Source: Bactrocera neohumeralis (Eukaryota > Arthropoda > Insecta > Diptera > Tephritidae). Taken from it: a stretch of DNA of 64,000 nucleotides. Positions 34,735 through 44,598 of the stretch are shown here, piece by piece. The notes beneath the pieces were generated by a model. It did not search any database and was not told the DNA's origin. It saw only the letters and a program-made list of their open reading frames with translations. The stretch is taken from positions 18,356,236 through 18,420,235 of the forward strand of contig NW_026089623.1 of NCBI RefSeq assembly GCF_024586455.1, in the 5' to 3' direction. The number at the start of each line of letters is the position of its first letter. The stretch's first letter is position 1. The position numbers and the translations under genes were made by a program.

Positions 34735-37700
34735 TCTTCTTCTTAATTGGCGTAGAAACCGCTTAAGCGATTATAGCCCAGTTAACAACAGCGCGCCAGT
34801 CGTTTCTTCTTTTCGCTACGTGGCGCCAATTGGATATTCCAAGCGAAGCCAGGTCCTTCTCCACTTGGTCCTTCCAACGGAGTAGAGGTCTTTCTCTTCC
34901 TCTGCTTTCCCCGGCGGGTACTGCGTCGAATATTTTCAGAGCTGGAGTGTTTTCGTCCATCCGGACAACATGACCTAGCCAGCGTAGCCGCTGTCTTTTA
35001 ATTCGCTGAACTATGTCGATGTCGTCGTATATCTCGTACAGCTCATCGTTCCATCGAATGCGGTATTCGCCGTGGCTAACACGCAAAGGACCATAAATCT
35101 TTCGCAGAACTTTTCTCTCGAAAACTCGCAGCGTCGACTCATCCGTTGTTGACATCGTCCAAGACTCTGCACCATACAGCAGGACGGGAATTATGAGTGA
35201 CTTATAGAGTTTGGTTTTTGTTTGTCGAGAGAGGACTTTGCTTCTCAATTGCCTACTCAGTCCGAAGTAGCACCTGTTGGCAAGAGTTATCCTGCGTTGG
35301 ATTTCAAGGCTGACATTGTTGGTGGTGTTTACGCTGGTTCCAAGATAGACGAAATTATCTACGACTTCAAAGTTATGACTGTCAACAGTGACGTGAGATT
35401 CAAGTCGCGAATGCGACGACTGGTTGTTTGATGACAGGAGATATTTCGTCTTGCCCTTGTTCACTGCCAGACCCATTTTCTGTGCTTCCTTGTCCAGCCT
35501 GGAGAAAGCAGAACTAACGGCGCGGGTGTTGAGGCCGATGATATCAATATCATCGGCATACGCCAGCAGCTGTACACTCTTATAGAAGATGGTAGCTTCT
35601 CTATTTAGTTCTGCAGCTCGAACTATTTTCTTCAGAAGCAGGTTGAAAAAGTCGAACGATAGGGAATCGCCTTGTCTGAAACCTCGTTTGGTATCGAACG
35701 GCTCGGAGAGGTCCTTCCCGATTCTGACGGAGCTTTTCGTGTTGCTCAACGTCAGTTTACACAGCCATATTAGTTTTGCGGGGATACCAAATTCAGACAT
35801 CGCGGCATAAAGGCAGCTCCTTTTGGTGCTGTCGAAAGCAGCTTCAAAATCGACGAAGAGGTGGTGTGTGTCGATTCTCCTTTCACGGGTCTTTTCCAAG
35901 ATTTGGCGCATGGTGAATATCTGGTCGATTGTTGATTTTCCAGGTCTAAAGCCACACTGATAAGGTCCATTCAGTTTGTTGACGGTGGGCTTTAATCTTT
36001 CACACAATACGCTCGATAGAACCTTATCTGCGATGTTGAGGAGGCTTATCTCACGGTAGTTGGCGCAGATTGTGGGGTCTCCTTTTTTATGGATTGGGCA
36101 TAACACACTTAAATTCCAATCGTTGGGCATGCTTTCGTCCGACCATATTTTACAAAGAAGCTGATGCATGCACCTTATCAGTTCTTCGCCGCCGTGTTTG
36201 AATAGCTCGGTCGGCAATCCGTCGGCTCCTGCCGCTTTGTTGTTCTTCAGGCGGGCAATTGCTATTCGAACTTCTTCATGGTCGGGTAATGGAACGTCTG
36301 CTCCATCGTCATCGATTGGGGAATCGGGTTCTCCTTCTCCTGGTGTTGTGCGTTCACTGCCATTCAGCAGGCTGGAGAAGTGTTCCCTCCATAATTTAAG
36401 TATGCTTTGGGCATCAGTGACTAGATCACCTTTGGGGGTTCTACAGGAATACGCTCCGGTCTTGAAACCTTCCGTAAGCCGCCGCATTTTTTCGTAGAAT
36501 TTTCGAGCATTACCCCTGTCGGCCAGCTTATCAAGCTCTTCGTACTCACGCATTTCAGCCTCTTTCTTCTTCTGTCTACAAATGCGTCTCGTTTCCCTCT
36601 TCAACTCTCGGTATCTATCCCATCCCGCACGTGTAGTGGTCAATCGTAACGTTGCGAGGTAGGCAGCCTGTTTTCTCTCCGCTGCGACACGGCACTCCTC
36701 ATCGTACCAGCTGTTCTTTTGCACTTTCCGAAAACCAATGGTTTCGGTTGCAGCTGTACGTAAGGAGTTTGAAGTGCCGTCCCACAGTTCCCTTATACCG
36801 AGTTGTTGACGAGTGCTCTCAGGGAGCAGTAGTGCAAGTCGAGTAGAAAATCGTTCAGCTGTCTGTTGTGATTGCAGCTTCTCGACGTCGAACCTTCCTT
36901 GTGTTTGGTGGTGCGCGTTTTTTGCTGCACAGAGGCGGGTGCGAATCTTAGCTGCAACAAGATAGTGGTCCGAGTCGATGTTAGGACCTCGGAGCGCACG
37001 CACATCTAAAACACTGGAGACGTGTCTTCCGTCTATCACAACATGATCGATCTGGTTGGTAGTTTTTCGATCCGGAGACAGCCAGGTAGCTTGATAAATC
37101 GTCTTATGCTGGAATCAAGTACTACAGATAACCATATTTCGGGCCCCGGCGAAGTCAATCAGCCTCAACCCATTTGGAGATGTTTCGTCGTGGAGGCTGA
37201 ATTTACCGACCGTAGTGCCAAATATACCTTCTTTGCCCACCCTGGCGTTAAAGTCGCCAAGCACGATTTTGACATCGTGGTGGGGGCAGCTCTCATAAGC
37301 GCGCTCCAAGCGCTCATAGAAGGCATCTTTGGTCACATCGTCCTTCTCTTCCGTCGGGGCGTGGGCGCAAATCAGCGATATGTTGAAGAACCTCGCTTTG
37401 ATGCGGATTGTGGCTAGACGTTCATTCACCGGAGTGAATGATAGTACTCGGCGACGGAGTCTCTCTCCCACCACGAATCCTACACCAAACTTGCGCTCCT
37501 TTATATGGCCACTGTAGTAAATGTCACAAGGACCTACTCGTCTTTGTCCTTGTCCCGTCCATCGCATTTCTTTGACGGCGGTGATGTCAGCCTTTATTTT
37601 CACGAGGACATCAACCAGCTGGGCAGCGGCACCTTCCCAATTAAGGGACCGGACATTCCAGGTGCATGATCTGATATCGTTGTCCTTATTTCGTTTGCCA

Positions 37701-38211
37701 TGGTCGTCATCAAAAGAGGGGTTTCTCATCCGAGGCTGTTTGTCGCTTTTCATTGGGATAGGCTTTTTACGTGGCGGGTCCCAAACCCAGCGCACAACCC
37801 TATGCAGGGGATGTTTCGCCTTCTCACTTTAGCTCACCTTCGAACGGATGTTCTTAGGCTACCCAGAGGATACTTGGTCAAAGACCGGAAGTCGTGAGCT
37901 GCTTGAGTCATATGTAAAAGAATCGTTTCTGGCCACTCCCAAGTGAATGGCGATCAGAGAACTTTTCTCACTTGCGTGAACTTCTACACATGACCCCATC
38001 CTCCAATACTTACATACATACAAAAAAAAACACAAAGTTGAAAACGGAAAGTACACAACGGTTCCCTACCGTTACATCAAAATCAAAAAAAAAAAAAATT
38101 TTTTTTAATCAAAATCAAAAGAAAAAAAAAATTTATGCTAATACGAAAAATTTTAAATCGCGTTTGAGACATATAAATACATATAAATATACATATAAAT
38201 ACAATATTATT
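34735..38211 (-). mobile_element. RTE-clade non-LTR retrotransposon, nearly intact and recent
   Basis: 3,477 bp in minus orientation. It contains a 5' leader (38211-37796), one long endonuclease-RT reading frame, a very short 3' UTR and a 3' end with an AAG repeat (TTCTTCTTCTT on plus at 34735). It is flanked by identical 112-bp copies of the target. Unlike the surrounding debris it has one nonsense codon only, so it inserted recently. Confidence 0.93.
34763..37795 (-). pseudogene. RTE ORF2-type protein (endonuclease plus RT), one in-frame stop
   Basis: The N-terminal apurinic-like endonuclease (37795-37115) shows CTWNVRSLNWEG, KEMRWTGQG (catalytic Glu), LGDFNARVG, and after the stop SDHYLVAAKI (catalytic His), so the domain runs through the stop at 37115-37117 (TGA). 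The rest, in the same frame, is RT: AAGADGLPTELFKHGG, PIHKKGDPTICANYREISLL, FVDFEAAFDS (first catalytic Asp), LLAYADDIDIIG (catalytic Asp pair), and the RTE-typical tail LRWLGHVVRMDENTPALKIF and LLRWKDQVEKDLASL. The frame totals about 1,010 codons. With only one stop it could be a polymorphic or sequencing-error knock-out of an active copy. It supplies DNA nicking and target-primed reverse transcription. Confidence 0.93.
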
Positions 38212-38323
38212 TACATTCATTCGTCGTTTTATTTTCTGTTATTTTAGTGTTGCTTAATGAATCCAATATTAGTCTATCTTTATATAATAGTTTTTTGTTA
38301 CTAATCTGCCCAGATGTGCTACT
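38212..38323. repeat. Right 112-bp target duplication of the RTE
   Basis: Identical to 34623-34734, after which Mcm10 copy 2 exon 2 continues with ACAAGCTAG. Confidence 0.93.
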
Positions 38324-38329
38324 ACAAGC

Positions 38330-39370
38330 TAGTAAAAATTGTTTGACAATAATAGTATTGGGTAAATTTTAGAATAGTATCCCCTAATTTCGGGGTTAAA
38401 ATGGGTATATACGGATAGAGGAGGTCCTCCAGATCAAGAAAATATATATATAAAGTTCAAAAATTTAACTATTTAAAACGCGTGTTTCTCCGACTCATAA
38501 TGGATTTTACACTTACATATATCTTTAACTGCTATATCCACTCATACTTCACTAATTCGTTTCTATCGATTTATTTTATATTATATTGTGTTAAAATTAC
38601 TTTAATAATATGGGTCAAACCACGTCAAGTGGTCACTGAAAATGTCGAAAAATCTCCGATTTTGAAAATGAGTAGTTCATTAGGAAGGGGACTAGACACA
38701 TACGCCGTGATATAAATATTTCGTCAAAATTCTTTCTTTTGTTAAAGTTACGACCGCGATTATCGCCAATGTACAGAGGCGCAACTAAATCCTCAAGTCG
38801 CTAGCCGGCAGCAAATGGGAAAAGGACAAAGAAACGTTGTTGGCAATTTACAAGGCAATCGGCCGGCCGGTCCTCAAATACGCCATACCAATATGGTAGC
38901 CTGGATGCAGTGGAACGCAGATTAAGAAGCTTGAGACTTGTCAGAACACTCCGAACTACGACAGGATGATGTCCTGATGTTTCCGATTGAACACCTATAA
39001 AGTGAGACGCTTGTGCTCCTAGTTAAGGAGCATAATGAACACATTGCCTGGAGATGTTTTCGTAGAAATCACCCCTGCAGCCACCTGTTTGGAGCGGAAC
39101 CGCCACGGGAAACATATGTCCTGCGTGCAATGAGTCTCCACATGACACTGGCCACCTTTTTGCATACCCCACCAACCCCTTTTTTGTCGTTTTTAATTCT
39201 GATTCCCACATTTATCAGCTTCCACTCGGAGGGTGTGTATTTTTTTATGTAAACAGGAATATCTCTCCGACCATTTGCGCTAGAAGGCTCCATCCAAATC
39301 CACCTTGGTTAGGTGCAATACATACAATGGATGGAGCCATCTTAAAACCTGATCATGCCTAAATGCTAAA
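38330..39370 (+). pseudogene. Unit 2 spacer with non-LTR RT C-terminal fragment
   Basis: Same layout as unit 1: a foldback-like arm (38375-38460, with CGGATAGAGGAGGTCCTCCAG), A/T-rich sequence, then RT tail blocks at 38830-39215. The frame from 39013 reads MLLVKEHNEHIAWRCFRRNH, then PCSHLFGAEPPR. Hairpin arms GGCTCCATCCA and TGGATGGAGCC lie near 39286 and 39328. Degenerate; no complete domain. Confidence 0.7.
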
Positions 39371-39588
39371 GTTTATCATACGAAATATTAAGTCTATTTT
39401 AAAGCCCAATTAAGACTTCATATATATAATACATATGTATATTAGCCCGTATCATCATTTGTAACAAAATTTAATATTTGTTTTTTTTCTTCTTTATTTG
39501 TTTATGCATTGAACTTTGCCATTTTTTGCAAAGTAAAACAATATACATACATATTTTGCAACTTTGTAAAGTCTTTCTTGACATAATA

Positions 39589-39884
39589 GGGGGATTCTCT
39601 TGCTTTTGGAAGATTGCACGATGACACAAAATGCAAAAATCCTATACCGAAATATGCAAGTCTATGAAGAGCAATTTATTTGAAATTACCATTACTAATT
39701 GGCGCACCATCTGCATTCATTCTTAAAACAAAAAAAACTTATATACATTTTTAAAATTTAGATAGAAATTATAAAATCTATTCAAAACTTAACTTCCTCA
39801 ACAATTTAAGGGCGAAATATGTCTTTATATAAAATGACAGCTGGCACAGGGTGCAAGGGTTTTGCAAGAGCTAGAGAATCCCCC
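39589..39884. mobile_element. Inverted-repeat element, unit 2/3
   Basis: GGGGGATTCTCTTGCTTTTG at 39589 and its imperfect complement ending at 39884, flanked by TA. 296 bp, non-coding. Confidence 0.85.
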
Positions 39885-39958
39885 TAATGTATTTATTAAT
39901 AATTGACAAAAGTGCTTTATTAATACTTCATTAAGCAAATAACTGCTTATTGTTAATA

Positions 39959-42120
39959 TTACGGCATAAGGAGATTAACATTCAGTTTGAATTTGTAGTC
40001 CCTAAAAATTTCTCTTCGTCTTCTCTTATAGAAAATGGCATTGGTAAATCGTTCAGCTTTCGATCGCGTACCATTGCACTACGTTCCCACCTGGAGCCTT
40101 TGCAGTTAGAACAACTAAATTTAGGAAGCTTAAAAAGCGTAATTGTACGATTTCCACAGTCTTTGCATTGAAAAAATCGTTTTACGGCGTCTATTATTTT
40201 TACAACGGTCAGCGGCAGAAAACGTAATATATTTACAACCCTTGCATATGACAGCTTTGCAAGATATTGCAAATGTTTTTAGCATTTTTTCCTCGGGTCG
40301 GCTTTAGTATACCGTCCCGGGATTTCGGGAATAAAATGAGTATGGTCGGATAGAGGAGACTCTTCAGATCACGAGTATATATGGTATAGCCGCAGGAAAC
40401 TTATAGTTTTCGAGATACTCGCGTTTAAAGTTGAAAATTTGCAATATTTTAATTACATATTTTCGATATATAAAATTAATTTTGCACTTATATTTTTCAC
40501 TTTTATATCCCCTAACACTTCACTAATTCATTTGTACACATTTATTTTATATAATATAGTGCAAAAATAGCTTTTAATATACATTTAAATTATTGTTGAA
40601 TTATAATTATTTAAGAATAACAAATGAATTACAAACTGACAAATAATCAGTATTACCTTACCGACATCACTTTTAAAATAACTAAATGAAATAAACTGAA
40701 CAGATTATACCCCAAATACGAGAATCAACAACCTATAAAAAAAATAACCCTGATCGGTCAAACACCGAGGTGTATCAGATATTTTTCGCAAAAAGAAGTT
40801 CTTCGCGAAAAAAATTTAATACACCCCAGTGTTGGACCGACCAGGGTTATTTTTTTTGAAGCGCGGCCGAAGGCCGCCCACGCAAAAAGGAGTTCTACGC
40901 AAAAAAAATTTGATACACCCCGGTGTTGGACCGACCAGAGTTATCTTTTTTTGAAGCGCGGCCGAAGGCCGCCCACGCAAAAAGGAGTTCTACGCGAAAA
41001 AAATTTGATACACCCCGGTGTTGGGCTGACCAGGGTCATTTTTTTTATAGGTTGTTAATTCTCGTATTTGGGGTATAATCTGTTCACATTATTACAAATG
41101 ATGTCGATAAGGTAACACTGATTATTTGACAGTTTGTAATTCATTTGTTATTCTTAAATAATCACAATACAACAATAATTTAAATGTATATTAAAAGCTA
41201 TTTTTGCACTATATCATATAAAATAAATGTGTACAAATGAATTAGTGAAGTGTTAGTGGATATAAAAGTGAAAAATTAATTTTATATATCGAAAATATGT
41301 AATTAAAATATTGCAAATTTTCAACTTTAAACGCGAATATCTCGAAAACTATAAGCTTCCTGCGGCTATAACTATATATATCCTTGATCAGGATAATCTC
41401 CTCTATCCGACCATATCCTTTTTATCCTTGAAATCCTGGGACGGTATACTAAATTCTTCCCTTTTCTTCCATTGCTTCTTTCTTTTCTAACCTAATAAAA
41501 TATTTGTCTTCTTCTTGCTTTTGTCGTACTTTTACCAATTCTCTATGGTTTGATCCAGTTTCAAATATATCTGATATATGCATATCATGGTTTTCTTCAA
41601 TCTTCCGGCGTTTAGAATATTAAGTATTTTTTTCCGATCCATTAAGTACGTCTAATACACGTTTCTTTCCTCCAACTGTTCCACGAATTGAATTAGGATT
41701 AACTTTTTCAATGGGACACCTTTTTAATACTTCAAAATCTTTATCCTTGGTTTTTTGATGTGTGTCTGTAACTATTTATTTTAATTAAATTTATTTTTCA
41801 AAATTATTAATTATTTTAATACTATTTATATAACGATGTAATTTTATATACCTTTAAATTCTATTCTGCTTTGATTTTGTGAAAAAATATTAGCGAAGTT
41901 CGGTGTCATATAGAGTGATTTAACGCGTTCCAAGTCTGTTTTCACTGGTTTTCATCTGCTACTACTTTGGTAGCAATTCCATAATTTTTATATTTTTGAG
42001 TTACAGATGAAATATTAGATTTTAGGGTAGTTATTTTAGTGTTGCTTAATGAATCCAATATTAGTCTATCTTTATATAATAGTTTTTTGTTACTAATCTG
42101 CCCAGATGTGATACTACAAG
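39959..42120 (-). pseudogene. Mcm10 3'-end copy 3 (split by foldback)
   Basis: Zinc-finger half 39959-40294, exon 3 N half 41462-41767, exon 2 41850-42120. The first of the two C-terminal fingers is partly deleted (the sequence from the CKYTAF region to the HSF region is missing near 40200-40245). Exon 3 has a 13-bp insertion near 41617 (ATTAAGTATTTTT). Exon 2 shares with copy 4 a deletion of about 26 bp (AGGGTAGTTATTTTAG where the intact gene has AGAGTACATTCATTCG and on), which marks copies 3 and 4 as sisters. Confidence 0.88.
40295..41461. mobile_element. Foldback element FB-3 inside Mcm10 copy 3
   Basis: Left arm 40295-40740, three 93-bp repeats (about 40795-41035), right arm 41042-41461. 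The arms are complementary over more than 400 bp with small indels. Confidence 0.86.
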
Positions 42121-42235
42121 CTAGTAAAAATTGTTTGACAATAATAGTATTGGATAAATTTTAGAATAGTATCCCCTAATTTCTGGGTTAAAATGGGTAT
42201 ATACGGATAGAGGAGGTCCTCCAGATCAAGAAAAT

Positions 42236-43250
42236 ATATATATAAAGTTCATAAAACGCGTGGATTTTAATGGATTTTACACTTATATCTTTAACTGCTA
42301 TATCTATATATATCTATCGATTTATTTTATATTATATAGTGTTAAAATTACTTTTCTAATATGGGTCAAACCACGCCAAGTGGTCACTGAAAATTTTAAA
42401 AAATCTCCGATTTTGAAAATGAGTAGTTCATTAGGAAGGGGACTAGATACATACGCCGTGATATAAATATTTCGTCAAAATTTTTTCTTTTGTTAAAGTT
42501 ACGACCGCGATTATCGCCAATGTACAGAGGCGCAACTAAATCCTCAAGTCGCTAGCCGGCAGCAAATGGGAAAAGGACAAAGAAACGTTGTTGGCAATTT
42601 ACAAGGCAATCGACCGGCCGGTCCTCAAATACGCCATACCAATATGGTAGCCTGGATGCAGTGGAACGCAGATTAAGAAGCTTGAGACTTGTCAGAACAC
42701 TCCGAACTACGATAAGATGATATAATATAATATAAAGTTCAAAAATTTAACTATTTAAAACGCGTGTTTCTCCGACTCATAATGGATTTTACACTTACAT
42801 ATATCTTTAACTGCTATATCCACTCATACTTCACTAATTCGTTTCTATCGATTTATTTTATATTATATAGTGTTAAAATTACTTTTATAATATGGGTCAA
42901 ACCACGTCAAGTGGTTACTTGAAGTTTCGAAAAATCTCCGATTTTGAAAATGAGTAGTTCATTAGGAAGGGGACTAGATACATACGCCGTGTTATAAATA
43001 TTTCGTCAAAATTCTTTCTTTTGTTAAAGTTACGACCGCGATTATCGCCAATGTACAGAGGCGCAACTAAATCCTCAAGTCGCTAGCCGGCAGCAAATGG
43101 GAAAAGGACAAAGAAACGTTGTTGGCAATTTACAAGGCAATCGACCGGCCGGTCCTCAAATACGCCATACCAATATGGTAGCCTGGATGCAGTGGAACGC
43201 AGATTAAGAAGCTTGAGACTTGTCAGAATACTCCGAACTACGATAGGATG
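42236..43250 (+). repeat. Local tandem duplication in the unit 3 spacer
   Basis: The stretch from ATGGATTTTACACTTA to TCCGAACTACGATA occurs at about 42270-42716 and again at about 42781-43246. The junction is an ATAATATAATATAA run at 42721. The second copy carries on into the RT fragment; the first is cut after ACGATAAGATGAT. Confidence 0.85.
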
Positions 43251-43650
43251 ATGTCCTGATGTTTCCGATTGAACACCTACAAAGTGAGACGCTTATGCTC
43301 CTAGTTAAGGAGCATAATGAACACATTGCCTGGAGATGTTTTCGTAGAAATCACCCCTGCAGCCACCTGTTTGGAGCGGAACCGCCACGGGAAACATATG
43401 TCCTGCGTGCAATGAGTCTCCACATGATACTGGCCACCTCTTTGCATACCCCACCAACCCCTTTTTTGTCGTTTTTAATTCTGATTCCCACAATTATCAG
43501 CTTCCACTCGGAGGGTGTGTATTTTTTTATGTAAACAGGAATATCTCTCCGACCATTTGCGCTAGAAGGCTCCATCCAAATCCACCTTGGTTAGGTGCAA
43601 TACATACAATGGATGGAGCCATCTTAAAACCTGATCATGCCTAAATGCTA
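43030..43650 (+). pseudogene. Unit 3 non-LTR RT C-terminal fragment
   Basis: The frame from 43259 is the cleanest of the four: MFPIEHLQSETLMLLVKEHN, then HPCSHLFGAEPPRETYV. Upstream, YKAIDRPVLKYAIPIW is readable near 43130-43180. The hairpin 43568-43578 with 43610-43620 closes it. The origin is the end of a Jockey/LOA-like LINE ORF2; no RT active site is present. Confidence 0.72.
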
Positions 43651-43870
43651 AAGTTTATCATACGAAATATTAAGTCTATTTTAAAGCCCAATTAAGACTT
43701 CATATATATAATACATATGTATATTAGCCCGTATCATCATTTGTAACAAAATTTAATATTTCTTTTTTTTCTTCTTTATTTGTTTATGCATTGAACTTTG
43801 CCATTTTTTGCAAAGTAAAACAATATACATACATATTTTGCAACTTTGTAAAGTCTTTCTTGACATAATA

Positions 43871-44167
43871 GGGGGATTCTCTTGCTTTTGGAAGATTGCA
43901 CGATGACACAAAATGCAAAAATCCTATACCGAAATATGCAAGTCTATGAAGAGCAATTTATTTGAAATTACCATTACTAATTGGCGCACCATCTGCAATT
44001 CATTCTTAAAACAAAAAAAACTTATATACATTTTTAAAATTTAGATAGAAATTATAAAATCTATTCAAAACTTAACTTCCTCAACAATTTAACGGCGAAA
44101 TATGTCTTTATATAAAATGACAGCTGGCACAGGGTGCAAGAGTTTTGCAAGTGCTAGAGAATCCCCC
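43871..44167. mobile_element. Inverted-repeat element, unit 3/4
   Basis: Same ends and length class as the copy at 39589-39884, with TA on both sides. It contains CACGATGACACAAAATGCAA near the left end, a word also found in the copy at 63.6 kb. Confidence 0.85.
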
Positions 44168-44598
44168 TAATGTATTTATTAATAATTGACAAAAGTGCTT
44201 TATTAATACTTCATTAAGCAAATAACTGCTTATTGTTAATATTACGGCATAAGGAGATTAACATTCAGTTTTGAATTTGTAGTCCCTAAAAATTTCTCTT
44301 CGTCTCCTCTTATAGAAAATGGTATTGGTAAATCGTTCAGCTTTCGATCGCGTACCATTGCACTACGTTTCCACCTGAAGCCTTTGCAGTTAGAACAACT
44401 AAATTTAGGAAGCTTAAAAAGCGTAATTGTACGATTTCCACAGCCTTTGCATTGAAAAAATCGTTTTACGGCGTCTATTATTTTAAAAGAGTGCTCCTCA
44501 TTTTTACAACGGTCAGCGGCAGAAAACGCAGTATATTTACAATCCTTGCATATGACAGCTTTGCAAGATATTGCAAATGTTTTTAGCATTTTTTCCTC

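Larger units (their letters stand above)
33085..38328 (-). pseudogene. Mcm10 3'-end copy 2, split by foldback and RTE
   Basis: The exon 3 zinc-finger half is almost gone: only about 60 bp from the stop codon (33085) to 33146 remains before FB-2, because a deletion joined AAATTTCT near the end to TTTTTTC next to the foldback. The exon 3 N half is 34087-34387. Exon 2 (about 34463-34734) continues at 38324-38328 after the RTE and its target duplication. A base deletion in exon 3 (GGCGTTAAGAATTTTC, intact GGCGTTTAGAATTTTC) is among its changes. It cannot encode the Mcm10 C-terminal domain. Confidence 0.87.

Noticed and set aside
35222..37897. Several plus-strand frames across the RTE
   Set aside because: Shadows of the long minus-strand endonuclease-RT frame.
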